Positions 1 to 10,063 are shown, counted from the stretch's first letter. The stretch is 64,000 bases of DNA from Methylobacterium hispanicum (GCF_022179285.1 NZ_BPQO01000028.1:27600-91599), one strand, 5' to 3'. The notes: generated from the letters alone by a model not told the origin. Numbers and translations are program-made.

Positions 1-212
1 CACGAGCCGGAGCAGGCCGAGCCGCGTTGACCTGGCAAGTGATGAGTGCCTTCCTCCGCCGTTCGCGAAGGCGCAGGCTCCCACGTCGAGGCAAGGCTTC
101 TCCCCAGGCATCGGCACCGGACCCTCCGTTCCGGGAACATGGCGGCCTTCCGAACAGGCCGGGTGATGCCCGCGCAGCGGCCTGCGGAAGCCCGGCCGCT
201 CTTCCTCGTCGC
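1..212. other. Left edge, no gene seen
   Basis: These bases follow the last gene of the minus-strand defence-type cluster. I see no reading frame with convincing composition on either strand and no clear hairpin followed by a T tract, so the end of the transcript cannot be placed. Confidence 0.5.
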
Positions 213-3200
213 TCATCCAGCCCCGACGTCGGCCATCGCGGCGCGGGTCACCGGGACGACCCGGCCGCTCGTCACGAAGACGATCAGGCCGAGGCGCGCG
301 CCCGTCGCGAGAAGGTATCGGGCCACCTGACGCCGGTAGTCGGCGAGGACCGCCTCCGCAGGATCCACGTCGCTTTTCCAGTCCACCACGATGTCCGGCT
401 TGCCGACCGCGTCGCAGGCAATCGCGTCCACCACGCCCGCCGTCGCCTGGTCCTCGTCGGCGAGGCTCTCGAACCCGAACACGGGCAACTCGGCCTGGAG
501 GCGCTCGCGGATCCCGGCGATCTCGGGAAGGCCGAGCGCCCGGGTCACGCTGGCCGCGACCTCGGCCAGGTCGACCTCGGCCCCGGCAGCGTCGCCGGTT
601 CCGAGACCGAGCTGCCGGGCGAGGAGCCCGGCGCGCCGTCCGAGATCGTCGCCTTCGCTCGCCTCGCCCGTGAGGATCTCCTCCAGCAGCTTGTGGATGA
701 GGATGCCGCGCTCCCGGCTGCCTGTCGGCCGTCCCCCGGGTCCGCGCCCGCCGTCGGTACCGCCCTCGACCAGGCCGGGGGCGCCGGACGTCTCGGGACC
801 CGCCGCATCGCCGCGGCTGGGGACGATCCAGCGCAAGCGGCGCTGCCGGGCGACGGCGGCGGCCTCGGCGGCGAAGATTTCCCGTGTCTGACCGTTCGCG
901 AATTCCGGCGCGACGGCCGGCGTCCCGACCGGCAGCCGCTCCACGTCGATGGACGGCAAATCCGCCAGCCCGAGGTCGACCACCGCCGACCAGGACGTGC
1001 TGGCGCCCGGCTCGGCGAACCGCGTGAGCACCAGCGTCTCGCGGGCCCGCGTCGCCGCCACGTACCAGAGGCGGACCCGCTCGTTCCCGACCTCGCGCTT
1101 CTCGGCCTCCAGCGCCTCGTCGTAACCGGCCGGGCGCACCCCGAAGACCGGGCAGTAGAGACAGTTCGAGGCGCGGTCGACCAGGGCTCCGGAGACGGCC
1201 TTGGTCCGGGTGGTGGTGTTGATCGGGATCACGACGGGCCATTCGAGCCCCTTGGACGCGTGCATGGTGAGCAAGGAGACCGCGGCCTCCTGCGCGTCCG
1301 GCCGGCCCTCGACCGTGCGCGTCCGGCCCTCCCAGGCCGCCCTCATCGCCCCCGCGAAGGCCCGCAGGCCGCGCACGGCGAACGGGCGCGACATTTCCAG
1401 GAACAGGTCGATGTTGGCCAGCGCCCTCTCGGCGTGGCCGTCGTGACGCTGCTGCACCACCGGGCGCAGCATGAGCGCGTCGACGGCTTGGCTGAGGATG
1501 TCGTGCGGTGTCGTGCCGAGCGCCCGCTTCGCCAGGGCCTGCAACCGTTCCAGCACCGGCCGGGCCACCGGATGGTTCACGTGCGCGACATCGACGTGCA
1601 GGCGCAGCCTGGGGACGCTCTCCGGGCGCTCCGGGTCGCGCGGCAGTCCGTCGACGAGGTCGAGCAACTCCTCGTCGGTCAGGCCGACGGCCGGCCCCCG
1701 CAGCAGGGCCCCGAGCGCGAGCGTGTCGCGCGGGTCGGCGAGCACCCGCGTCAGCGCGATCAGGTCATGCACCTCCTGCCGCCGGAAGAAGCCCTTGCCG
1801 GCCTGGGTCGAGACGGGGATGCCCCTGGCCTCAAGCGCCTCCTCGTACCGCCAGAGGTCGCTCCCGCTCGGTGCCAGCAGCGCGATGTCGCCGGCCCGGA
1901 GCGTGCGGGTGCCCGCGCGCTTGCAGGTCACGAGCTGGTGCCCGATCAGGCGCGCGCAAAGGTCCGCGACCGCTTCCGCCTCGGCGTCGCGCAGCGCCTC
2001 CGCGGTCCGCTTCGCCCCGTCGGCACCGGCCGGCACGTCGAGCGCCGCGATGCAGGGTCCGCGGTCGTGGTCGGGATGGAAGGCGTCGAGCGCCGCGAAC
2101 CCGGGTTGCCCGACCCCGTTCAGGATGTCGCCGAAGCGTTCGTCCACGTAGGCGAGGATCGAGCGGCAGGACCGGAAGTTCGTCGAGATCGCGAGGACGT
2201 CGTCGGGCGAGCGCGCGAGGATGCGGTCGCGCGCCCGGACGTAGGTCGACACGTCCGCCCCGCGGAAGCGGTAGATCGCCTGCTTCGGATCGCCGACCAG
2301 GAACAGCGCGCCCGGCCGCAGCACGCGTTCCGTCCACGCGTCGGCCGCGCCGTCGGGCAGCTCGCCGCACAGCCGCCAGAGGATCTCCGTCTGAATCGGG
2401 TCCGTGTCCTGGAACTCGTCGACCAGGACGTGGCGGTAGCGGCGCCCCAGCGCCTGCCGCACGGTCTCGTGCGCGCGGAGCAGCGTGGCGGCCGCGGCGA
2501 TCAGGTCGTCGAAATCGAGCAGGGCGCCGTCGCGCTTTCGGGCCTGGTACCGGTCGAGAACGGTCCGCACCGTTCCGACGAGCCTGGCCAGGAGTTCGCT
2601 CGCGGCGTTGGCCTTCAGCCGGCGCCAAGCCTCGCAGCACGCGACGTGCAGGCGCTCGGCCGACGCCTGGAGCCGGTCGGCCTCCGTCTTCGGAAGGCCG
2701 ACCAGCTTGGCGGCGCCGGCCCACTTGCCTTTGCCCCCGCGGTACTTCGCGAAGTCGCCGTCCGCCTTGCACAGGCTCGCCTCCGCCGCCGCCGTCAGGA
2801 TGGCGACGAGGTCGGCGTCGGCGACGCCGGTGTCCGGCAGCCGCGCGGCCATCGCCTGGAACGCCCGCACGTTCGCGGCGGTCTCACCCTCGGAAACCCC
2901 GCAGCTCCGCTGGAAGTCCGCGAAGGCCTGCACGCTGGCGCCGAAGGCCCGCACCAGGTCGGGAAGGGGTTCCGCCGGCGCGGTGCCCACCGCGCGCCCC
3001 TCGCGCAGGCAGCCGGCCACGCGGTCGATGGCCGCCAGGGCCGCGTCCGGGTCGGCCAGCACCATCTCCGCGACAAGGCCGCCGCCGCCGGAGAGGCACT
3101 CGCGGAGCCAGCCGTCGCGCAGATCCTGGAAGATGCCGTCCGCCTCCGCCTCGTCGGCGACCCGGGCGCCCGGGTCGATGTCGGCCTCGACCGGGTAGGG

Positions 3201-3587
3201 CTTGACCAGGCGCTGGCAGAACCCGTGGATGGTGGTGCAGGCCAGCGCGTCGAGATGCTCGCCGGCCTCGACCAGCCGGGCTCGCTGATCCGGAGACAAC
3301 CCGTTCGGGAGGACGACCCGCAGCTCCTCCGGGACCTGCCCCTCGACCAGCCGGCCGACGACCTCGCCGACGCGCTCCAGCAGCTCGCTGGCGGCGAGTT
3401 CCGTGAAGGTGACCGCCGCGATGGATCCGGGGGCGACGCCCGCGGCCAGCATCATGGCGATGCGGCCGGCCATCAGCGCCGTCTTCCCGGATCCGGCCCC
3501 GGCCTCCACGAGCAGCGACCTGTCGTGGGCGGTCATGGCGAGCGCGCGCTGGGCCGCGTCGGCGAGGCCCCGGTCGTGGGCGGTCAT
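213..3587 (-). CDS. AddA-like UvrD-family helicase-nuclease
   Basis: A 1124-residue superfamily 1A helicase with a C-terminal PD-(D/E)XK nuclease, the layout of AddA or RecB. The Walker A motif EAGAGSGKT is near residues 28-36, the Walker B segment reads VDEFQDTDP, and the later helicase motifs VGDPKQAIYRFRGAD, TMHASKGLEWP and YVAATRA are all present. Near the C-terminus the nuclease signature is visible as VVDAIA, then IVVDWKSD, then QVARYL. Expected activity is ATP-driven unwinding and degradation of DNA ends in the cytoplasm. The ATG at 3587 overlaps the stop of the upstream nuclease gene (TGATG), which argues for translational coupling; an internal ATG 17 codons later repeats the MTAHDR start and is an alternative. 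As the last gene of a defence-type operon it may be a dedicated homologue rather than the housekeeping AddA. Confidence 0.9.
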   Translation of the reverse strand: MTAHDRGLADAAQRALAMTAHDRSLLVEAGAGSGKTALMAGRIAMMLAAGVAPGSIAAVTFTELAASELLERVGEVVGRLVEGQVPEELRVVLPNGLSPDQRARLVEAGEHLDALACTTIHGFCQRLVKPYPVEADIDPGARVADEAEADGIFQDLRDGWLRECLSGGGGLVAEMVLADPDAALAAIDRVAGCLREGRAVGTAPAEPLPDLVRAFGASVQAFADFQRSCGVSEGETAANVRAFQAMAARLPDTGVADADLVAILTAAAEASLCKADGDFAKYRGGKGKWAGAAKLVGLPKTEADRLQASAERLHVACCEAWRRLKANAASELLARLVGTVRTVLDRYQARKRDGALLDFDDLIAAAATLLRAHETVRQALGRRYRHVLVDEFQDTDPIQTEILWRLCGELPDGAADAWTERVLRPGALFLVGDPKQAIYRFRGADVSTYVRARDRILARSPDDVLAISTNFRSCRSILAYVDERFGDILNGVGQPGFAALDAFHPDHDRGPCIAALDVPAGADGAKRTAEALRDAEAEAVADLCARLIGHQLVTCKRAGTRTLRAGDIALLAPSGSDLWRYEEALEARGIPVSTQAGKGFFRRQEVHDLIALTRVLADPRDTLALGALLRGPAVGLTDEELLDLVDGLPRDPERPESVPRLRLHVDVAHVNHPVARPVLERLQALAKRALGTTPHDILSQAVDALMLRPVVQQRHDGHAERALANIDLFLEMSRPFAVRGLRAFAGAMRAAWEGRTRTVEGRPDAQEAAVSLLTMHASKGLEWPVVIPINTTTRTKAVSGALVDRASNCLYCPVFGVRPAGYDEALEAEKREVGNERVRLWYVAATRARETLVLTRFAEPGASTSWSAVVDLGLADLPSIDVERLPVGTPAVAPEFANGQTREIFAAEAAAVARQRRLRWIVPSRGDAAGPETSGAPGLVEGGTDGGRGPGGRPTGSRERGILIHKLLEEILTGEASEGDDLGRRAGLLARQLGLGTGDAAGAEVDLAEVAASVTRALGLPEIAGIRERLQAELPVFGFESLADEDQATAGVVDAIACDAVGKPDIVVDWKSDVDPAEAVLADYRRQVARYLLATGARLGLIVFVTSGRVVPVTRAAMADVGAG

Positions 3588-6256
3588 CAGGCGGCCTCCC
3601 AGACGCGGGCGGCCTCGCCGAGCGCCGTCGTCACCAGGTCGTGCTTGCGCGGGCAGTAGGTCTTGTCGGCGTTCGCCGGCAGCGCGAAGGCCAGGTCGTT
3701 CCAGGCATCCCGGGCATCGGGGCCGGCGAAGGCGTTGCCGGCCCGCAGGCTCGCGCCGGCCGCGACGAGATACGTGGCCAGCTCGTCGAGGGCCTCGTCC
3801 GGCCGTTCGAGCCGGAGGCACAGGGATTCCCGCGGGAAGTGCAGCGAGGCATCGATCGACACGTCCGCGCCGAGGAGCACGCGGGTGGCGTAGCCGTACA
3901 GGCACCGCTGCAGTTCGCGGCCGCCGTCGAGGACCGTCCCCGCCTCGCGGGGCTTGCCGGTCTTGTAGTCGCGCACCCGCGCGCTGCCGCGGTCGTGCGA
4001 CAGGTCGAGCCGGTCGATGTAGCCGGAGATCCGGAAACCGGTGCCGGGTATCGTGACCGTGGCGTCGCTGTCCCAGGGGAGGGGGTGGTGGTCGCGCTTC
4101 GGCGGCTGCCCGCCGAACGGGACCTCGACCCAGCTTCCCTGCCCGAGGAGAGGCTGGTCGGGGTGGGTGAGCGCGGCCAGGGCGAGCGCGGCCGTCTCGT
4201 CCAGGGTCCGCCGCCAGATCAGCCGCGGCGGGATCGGGCGCTCGCGCTCCCAGACCTCGGCGACGGTGGCGAGGACCGCGGCCAGCGCCCGGCGCTTGCC
4301 CGCGTCCGTCGACGGGGCGAAGCCGCCATCCGCCTCCAGGGCGACCACCGCGCGTTCGAGCACCTCGTGCAGGAGGTTGCCGAAGGCCTGATGACCGAGC
4401 GTGAGCGGCTCCGCGGCCGCGTCGGCCGTCTCCAGGCCGAGCCCGTAGGTCCAGACGAAGCCCAGCGGGTCGCGCAGGAGCTTGCGCAGCGACCGGGCGG
4501 AATGGGTGCGATCCAGGATCGCGAGCACGACCGGGTGGTCCGGCCGGACGCGCCCGTCGTGCGCGGTCAGCTCCGCCCGGCCCCAGGCCCGCCAGCAGCC
4601 CGCCGCGCAGATGGCCGGGGCCGTCGCGCGGAACTCCGCCGGCCGGGCCATGAGTCGGTCGACCTCGCCCACGGCGTGGGCCGGGACGCGGTTGCGCCCC
4701 AGGTAGGTCTCGGCCGCGCCGAACTCGCGCAGCAGCGGGCTCCTCCCGAGCAGGCGCCCGTCGGGGCCGCGCCGCGGCCGGGACAGCACGACGGCCCCGG
4801 CGCTGGTGGCCAGAATCGCGCGGAAGTCGCTCCTGTCGGCCAGCGGCCTGGGGAAGGGGTCGAGAAGACGGGACGGCACGAGATGGTCCGACAGCAGCCG
4901 ATCTTCCGCGCTGACCTGCGGCCAGCCGCGCGAGCTCAGCCCGAGCAGGCGCACGAAGCGCCGCGGGGCGGCGGCCAGCGCCGAGGCGGGGGCCCAGACG
5001 ACCGAGGCGCAGGCGTCCGCCCCGTCGTCGATGCGCAGGCGTCCCAGCGTCAGGTCGACGACGGCCGGCGCCCCCTCGATCAAGGCCTTGCGCCAGATCC
5101 GGAGCGCCAGGCCGTGCAGGAAGCGCTCTCCCGCCTCCGCCGCGACCGACACGCCCTGCACGAGCACGCCCACGACGTCCCGCAGCGCCGGGACGTGGTC
5201 CTGCCCGTCCGGGAAATCCTCTGCCCGGAGGCTGTTCAGCAGCCGTTCCCAGGCCGTCGGGTCGGTCAGCGGCGCCTCGCGCGGAAGGACGCGGGTCCAT
5301 CGCTCGGGCAACGCGGCGAAGGGACCGGGGCCGTCGCGCAGGAGGGCCGCCAAGCGGCGGACGCCGTCCTGCGAGATCCCCCTGACCAGGACGTCGGCGA
5401 GGGCGGCCGCGGCCTGCCCCTCGCGGACGCTGGCGGCGGGCACCCCGTGGACGAAGCGCACGTCGAGGTTCGCCTCCGCCCGGAGCGCGAGCACGACGTC
5501 GTCGTACTCCTCGGTGCGGCAGGCCGCGACCGCGATGTCCGCGGGCGCGGCCTGCCCGGACGCCATCAGCTCGCGGGCCCAGCGCAGCGCCTCCAGGACC
5601 TCGTGCCTCGGGGTCGCCGCGCTGCAGACCGCGACCGCCGGCCGTTCCGGCGCGCACGTGACGACGCGGATGCCGGCCGCCTCCACCCAATCCGGGACGG
5701 AGCGCGGCCCCGCCACCCAGGTCACGGGAACGTGCGCGACCAGGGATGCGACGAGGCCGCGCCAGCACGGCGGCACGTCCGGGAGCCCGACGATCTCGAC
5801 GGGCCCGAGCACCCGCGGCGCGTGGGCGAGACGCGCCCGCGCGGCCTCGGCGAGGTCGACGGGCCGCATCATCCCGGCCGGCAGGCGGGCGAGGACGGCC
5901 TCCTCCAGGCGCCGGACCGAGGCGGTCCGGTCGGCCGGGTCGGCCGACCGCGCCAGGTCGAAGGCGGCCAGCCACGCCTTCCGCACGGTCTCGGCGGCGG
6001 CGTCGACCATGCCCGGCAGCGTCTTGATGGGATCGAGCTCGCCGAGGTCCGTTTCGGCGAGGGCGGCCGGCAGAAGGCTCTTGAGCGTCTCGTCGTCGAC
6101 CGGTCGCGCGAAGCCCCCGGCGAGGCGCGCCACCATGCGCTCCACGGGCATGAGCTGGACGCCATGGTCGGACCGGCGCGCGGCGGCCAGCCGGCCGTCC
6201 GACATGGCGAGGCGGCCTTGGATCACCACCGTCCGGCGCGCCATCATGCGAATCAT
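3587..6256 (-). CDS. AddB-like PD-(D/E)XK nuclease
   Basis: An 889-residue protein resembling the AddB/RecB-type nuclease subunit. The C-terminal third holds the nuclease core: GYIDRLDLS, then ARVRDYKTGK, then an LQRCLYGYA segment, matching the GxxD...(D)xK...Q pattern. The long N-terminal part looks like an inactivated helicase scaffold: I see no good Walker A. It is translationally coupled to the helicase-nuclease downstream, so the two probably form a dual-nuclease end-processing complex. The first ATG (6256) directly abuts a GGGGA stretch, so ATG 6247 or 6244 fits ribosome spacing better. A 235-bp gap separates it from the Shango helicase gene; a weak TTGACC box near 6310 might give this pair its own promoter. 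The housekeeping alphaproteobacterial AddB is usually larger (around 1000 residues). Confidence 0.85.
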   Translation of the reverse strand: MIRMMARRTVVIQGRLAMSDGRLAAARRSDHGVQLMPVERMVARLAGGFARPVDDETLKSLLPAALAETDLGELDPIKTLPGMVDAAAETVRKAWLAAFDLARSADPADRTASVRRLEEAVLARLPAGMMRPVDLAEAARARLAHAPRVLGPVEIVGLPDVPPCWRGLVASLVAHVPVTWVAGPRSVPDWVEAAGIRVVTCAPERPAVAVCSAATPRHEVLEALRWARELMASGQAAPADIAVAACRTEEYDDVVLALRAEANLDVRFVHGVPAASVREGQAAAALADVLVRGISQDGVRRLAALLRDGPGPFAALPERWTRVLPREAPLTDPTAWERLLNSLRAEDFPDGQDHVPALRDVVGVLVQGVSVAAEAGERFLHGLALRIWRKALIEGAPAVVDLTLGRLRIDDGADACASVVWAPASALAAAPRRFVRLLGLSSRGWPQVSAEDRLLSDHLVPSRLLDPFPRPLADRSDFRAILATSAGAVVLSRPRRGPDGRLLGRSPLLREFGAAETYLGRNRVPAHAVGEVDRLMARPAEFRATAPAICAAGCWRAWGRAELTAHDGRVRPDHPVVLAILDRTHSARSLRKLLRDPLGFVWTYGLGLETADAAAEPLTLGHQAFGNLLHEVLERAVVALEADGGFAPSTDAGKRRALAAVLATVAEVWERERPIPPRLIWRRTLDETAALALAALTHPDQPLLGQGSWVEVPFGGQPPKRDHHPLPWDSDATVTIPGTGFRISGYIDRLDLSHDRGSARVRDYKTGKPREAGTVLDGGRELQRCLYGYATRVLLGADVSIDASLHFPRESLCLRLERPDEALDELATYLVAAGASLRAGNAFAGPDARDAWNDLAFALPANADKTYCPRKHDLVTTALGEAARVWEAA

Positions 6257-6491
6257 TTCCCCGACCGTCGACCGTCACCCATCTCCGGCGAGGCTGAAGA
6301 AACGGTCAAGCTCGTACGAGTCGCCCCGGCCCAGCCGTGCACAACCTGCTCGAACCTGACGATGGCCGAGGCTTTGGCTCCGCGCCCGGGCGCGAGCTTG
6401 CGCGCTCTTCCCGGCGCGCCCGTGCCCAGCGCGGCCCGCTCGGGGTCGCCAGCTTCCCCTGGGCCCGCTCGGCCGCGCCCGTCACCGGGCG

Positions 6492-8759
6492 TCAGGCTTC
6501 GGGCACGCCGTCGAGCATCTCGGCGGCCAAGCCCGGCATCCGCGCCAGGACGCCCTCGTTTCGCCGGGCCCAGAAGCGCCGCAGCAGCGTCTCCGGAACA
6601 TGCTCGTCGTACTTCGCGGTCTGGATGGTCCCGACGAACTCCGCGACGGCCGCGAAATCGCCCGGCACCATGCTCGCAACCCTGCGCAGGACCGCTCGGG
6701 CGTCGTCCGGGCTCACCCCGGGGAGCGTGACGCCAAGGTCGTGCGGCTCCGCCGGCAACCCGAGCATCGACAGGATGACCGCCAGGACGTCGCACGTCGC
6801 GCTGCCGCGCCACGCGAAGAGGTGAAGGTCGCGCCCGGTGTGCACCATCCGGGAGCGTCCCAGACCGAGGCGGCGGTAGGCCGACCGCCCCTCCGCGAGG
6901 AAGGTGCGGGCCCGCGCGTCGAGGTAGGCCGGCACGTCGTCGGCCTCGAAGACGCCGCGCATCTCCGCGAGGAGGCGGTCGTGCGTGGGCTCGGCGAACA
7001 GCCGCTCGAACTTCGGGATCACCCCGCCCCGGTGCGCGGAGACCTGCAGGACGTGGGCCCGCTCGTCCACCTCCTCGACCAGCCAGCGGCGCCCGGCGAA
7101 GACGACCAGGGTGCCCTGGGCGACCGCGTTGGTGAGCGGGATCGTGCCGAGCGCCCGGGTCCCGGCGACCAGGCGCCACTCCGCCCCGCTGTCGAACAGG
7201 GCGTAGAACTCGCGCGCGTGGACGAGGCGCTCGCCGCGCTCGCCCAGGAGCAGCGTGCCGTCCGGCGCCTGCTCGATGAGGCCCACCCCCGTCCGGGCCG
7301 CGCCGCGCAGCAGCTCCGCGAAGTCGCCCGGCGTCACCGAGGCGAACACCCCGGGACCGCAGAGAAGCCGATGGAGCGCGTCGGCCCGGGCGCCGCCGCG
7401 CTGCGCGATCACGGACAGGACCTGGTGCAGCAGGGCGGTCGCGAGCGCGGCGTCGCTGGCCAGCGGCGGCTCCACGAAGCGGGCGGCGAGCAGGCGGATG
7501 GCCGCGACCGCGCGCACCGCGTCCTGGCGAAGCTCGTCGAGGACCGAGGAGCGCGTGTCGAGCTCCTGCTCGCGGACGTAGATCCGGAGGATGGCGGGCA
7601 CGCCCGGCCGCCGCCCCGTCCGGCCCAGGCGCTGCCGCAGCGACGCCAGCGAGCGGGGCGCGCCGACCTGGGCGACGGACCGCACCGAGCCGATGTCGAT
7701 GCCCAGTTCCAGGGTGGAGGTGCAGACCGCGGTGGTCGGCAGGGACGCGTCCTTGAGGCGGCTTTCGAGCTCCTCGCGCAACTCCTTGGAGAGGTTGCCG
7801 TGGTGCGGGAAGAACTCGTTGGGGACCTCGCCCCGTTCGGCCCGGCGCCGCAGCCTGTCGGAGAGGGCCTCCACCAGCCGCCTGGAGCCGCCGAAGACCA
7901 GGTTGTTGCTGCCCCTCAGCGAGGCGAACAGGTGGTCCGTGATCGCGTCGAGTGCCGGCACCGGCCCTGCGCCGGCCGCGCCCTCCGCCTCGGCCCCGTC
8001 GGTGCCGTCGGCGTCGAGCGGCTCCAGGTAGCCGAGGATCCGAAGCTGGAGGTCCAGGCCGGCCCCGCCGTCCTGGAGCAGGCGGACGCGCTCCGGCGCG
8101 GTCGGGCGAAGCCAGGCCGCCGCAGCCTCGGCGTCGCCGATGGTGGCCGACAGGCCGACCCGTCGCGTCCTGCCCGGCGCGCCGAGGGCCTCGACACGTC
8201 TCAGCAGCGACGCCAGGTGGAGCCCCCGTGGGCCCGACAGGAGGGCATGCACTTCGTCGACGACCACGAAATCCAACGCCGCCAGCAATCGACTGGCATC
8301 GGCGGGACGCCGGATCAGCAGGGCCTCGACGGATTCCGGGGTGATCAGGGCGATGCCGGCCGGCTTGGCCAGCATCCGCGCCTTGGCCGATTGCGGCGCA
8401 TCCCCGTGCCAGCGGACAAGCGGGATCTCCATCCGCTCGCAGAGCTGGTCGAGCCGCTGGAACTGGTCGTTGATGAGCGCCTTCAGGGGGCTCACGTAGA
8501 GCACCGCCAGGCCGGGTTCGGCCCGGCCGGCGATCCGGGTCAGGATGGGCAGGAAGGCCGCCTCGGTCTTGCCGGCCGCCGTCGCCGCGGCGACCAACAC
8601 GTCGTCACCGCCGTCGAGGACGGCGTCGATCGCGCGCGCCTGGATGTCCCGCAGCCCCGTCCAACCCTGCTCCCGGATCCAGGAGCGGACCTCCGGGGCG
8701 AGGCGGTCGAAGGCCCCGTCGCGGAGGCGCCGCTCAGAGGCGGAAGCTGACGAGCTCAT
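6492..8759 (-). CDS. sngC: Lhr-like DExH helicase, SngC of a Shango-type system
   Basis: A 755-residue superfamily 2 helicase. The N-terminal Q-like segment GLRDIQARAI is followed by Walker A AAATAAGKT (residues about 57-65), the DEVH box within VVVDEVHALL, motif III in VGLSATIG, and C-terminal helicase motifs including STLELGIDIG and RLGRTGR. This is the Lhr-like type found as the third protein of Shango, an anti-phage system of a TerB protein, a DUF2791 ATPase and a helicase. The start chosen is ATG 8759, which overlaps the last 26 bases of the ATPase gene; an upstream in-frame ATG at 8888 would overlap far more and gives an unlikely low-complexity leader. The Shango assignment rests on domain content and order, not on a search. 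Confidence 0.88.
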   Translation of the reverse strand: MSSSASASERRLRDGAFDRLAPEVRSWIREQGWTGLRDIQARAIDAVLDGGDDVLVAAATAAGKTEAAFLPILTRIAGRAEPGLAVLYVSPLKALINDQFQRLDQLCERMEIPLVRWHGDAPQSAKARMLAKPAGIALITPESVEALLIRRPADASRLLAALDFVVVDEVHALLSGPRGLHLASLLRRVEALGAPGRTRRVGLSATIGDAEAAAAWLRPTAPERVRLLQDGGAGLDLQLRILGYLEPLDADGTDGAEAEGAAGAGPVPALDAITDHLFASLRGSNNLVFGGSRRLVEALSDRLRRRAERGEVPNEFFPHHGNLSKELREELESRLKDASLPTTAVCTSTLELGIDIGSVRSVAQVGAPRSLASLRQRLGRTGRRPGVPAILRIYVREQELDTRSSVLDELRQDAVRAVAAIRLLAARFVEPPLASDAALATALLHQVLSVIAQRGGARADALHRLLCGPGVFASVTPGDFAELLRGAARTGVGLIEQAPDGTLLLGERGERLVHAREFYALFDSGAEWRLVAGTRALGTIPLTNAVAQGTLVVFAGRRWLVEEVDERAHVLQVSAHRGGVIPKFERLFAEPTHDRLLAEMRGVFEADDVPAYLDARARTFLAEGRSAYRRLGLGRSRMVHTGRDLHLFAWRGSATCDVLAVILSMLGLPAEPHDLGVTLPGVSPDDARAVLRRVASMVPGDFAAVAEFVGTIQTAKYDEHVPETLLRRFWARRNEGVLARMPGLAAEMLDGVPEA

Positions 8760-10059
8760 CGCCGGGCGCCGGGCTGGAGGGGACGTCGGCGTCCGCCCCG
8801 GCGTCATCTGCCTGGTCGTCGCTGCGGACCTCGACGTGCCCGAGCAGCTCCTTCCAGCCCGTGCCGGGGTTCTGCTCGATGACGGCAAGCAATTGAACGA
8901 AGGCGCGGATCGTGTTGCGCGGCGTCCGGAAGTAGGCCTCGCCGATCCGGTCGTTGCAGTGACCCATGAAGGCGCCGAGCGCCTCGTCCGGCACGAGGTG
9001 CCTGGCGGGGTCGCCGCCGGCGAACACCGCCCGGATGTTCGACAGCAGGATCAGCATGTCCTCCGGGGTCAGGTTCTGCAGCCGGATCACCGGGCCCGAC
9101 AGGTCGACCAGGCCGCCCTTCGCGAAGGCATTCTCCGCCAGCCGGCTCTGGAGCGCCTGGTAGCTGTACAGCCCGCGGCGGGTGTCGAGCAGGAATTCCG
9201 GCGTGCCGCCCAGGGCCAGGCCGAGCCCGCGCACGTTCCCCTGCAGCACATCGTTGAGGATGCGCAGGACCTGCTCGAAGTTCTGGTTGCGCGCCTGCGC
9301 GCTCTGGAGCTTGTACAGGTTGACCAGCTCGTCGAAGACGACGAACAGGCCGCCGTAGCCCGCGAGCCGGACGAAGGCGGCGAGCAGCTTGAGCGCGTCG
9401 TAGACGTTGTCGTCGTCGACGATGGTCCGCACGCCCAGCGCCTGCCGGGCCTCGGTCCGCGTCGAGAACTCGCCGCGGAGCCAGCGCAGGGCCGCCGCCT
9501 TCAGCGCCTCGTTCCCGTCCTCGCTCCCGCGCCAGTACGCCTTCAGGACGACCGCGTAGTCGTAGCCCCCGACCTCGTCCTGGAGCGGCGCGAGCCTGCG
9601 GTCGATGACCCGCTCGACGGGCAGGCCGGCCTGTTGCGCCTCCTTGACCGCGTCCGTGACGAAGCGCTCGACGACGCTGCCCAGGGCGCCCCCGTCCGGC
9701 TTGGTGCGGGTCGCCATGTTGCGCAGGGCCTCGGCGTAGAGGGCCCGCGCCTGCCCCGCGCTGGCGTGCAAGCGGCGGTCCGGCGCGAGGTCCGCGTGCA
9801 CGGTGACGAGCTTGCGTTCGAGGGCGACGAGCCGGACCAGGTTGAGGAAGAAGGTCTTCCCGGCCCCGTACTCGCCGATCACGAACCGGATCGAGGACCC
9901 CTCGTCGGCGACGCGGTCGATGTCGCGCACCAGGGCGGCGATCTCGGCGGCGCGCCCGACCTGGACGTGGCGCAGGCCCGTGCGCGGCACGACGCCGGCC
10001 GAGAGGGCCTGCAGGATCGCGTCACGGTCCCGCGGGCGGATGGTCGGGGCTGGCTGCAT
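8734..10059 (-). CDS. sngB: DUF2791/BrxD-like ATPase, SngB of a Shango-type system
   Basis: A 441-residue AAA-type ATPase. Walker A is GEYGAGKT at residues 62-69 and Walker B is in GLFVVFDELVNLY. The family (BREX BrxD, DUF2791) occurs beside Lhr-like helicases in several DNA-processing and defence operons. Here the next gene upstream encodes a TerB-domain protein, which points to Shango rather than BREX; no PglX, PglZ or BrxC homologue is in the window. The start ATG lies seven bases after the TerB gene's stop, and the 3' end overlaps the helicase start, so the three are almost surely cotranslated. Its likely role is to load or gate the helicase in an ATP-dependent complex. Confidence 0.9.
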   Translation of the reverse strand: MQPAPTIRPRDRDAILQALSAGVVPRTGLRHVQVGRAAEIAALVRDIDRVADEGSSIRFVIGEYGAGKTFFLNLVRLVALERKLVTVHADLAPDRRLHASAGQARALYAEALRNMATRTKPDGGALGSVVERFVTDAVKEAQQAGLPVERVIDRRLAPLQDEVGGYDYAVVLKAYWRGSEDGNEALKAAALRWLRGEFSTRTEARQALGVRTIVDDDNVYDALKLLAAFVRLAGYGGLFVVFDELVNLYKLQSAQARNQNFEQVLRILNDVLQGNVRGLGLALGGTPEFLLDTRRGLYSYQALQSRLAENAFAKGGLVDLSGPVIRLQNLTPEDMLILLSNIRAVFAGGDPARHLVPDEALGAFMGHCNDRIGEAYFRTPRNTIRAFVQLLAVIEQNPGTGWKELLGHVEVRSDDQADDAGADADVPSSPAPGDELVSFRL

Positions 10060-10063
10060 GGGG

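Noticed and set aside
27..3659. An open frame of 1210 codons on the plus strand over the AddA-like gene
   Set aside because: Antisense shadow of a GC-rich coding strand: arginine-, glycine- and proline-rich with no domain, while the minus strand has a complete set of helicase motifs.
213..6278. Minus-strand frame of 2021 codons that could be a fusion protein
   Set aside because: Only the part from ATG 3587 is the helicase; the first 897 codons lie out of frame over the nuclease gene and have no domain.
3641..6730. Long plus-strand frame opposite the AddB-like nuclease
   Set aside because: Composition of a shadow and no recognisable motif; the minus-strand nuclease motifs explain the region.
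8734..10059. BREX system
   Set aside because: The ATPase is BrxD-like and the helicase is of the type seen with it, but PglX, PglZ, BrxC and BrxA/B are missing while a TerB_N/TerB_C protein is present, which fits Shango.
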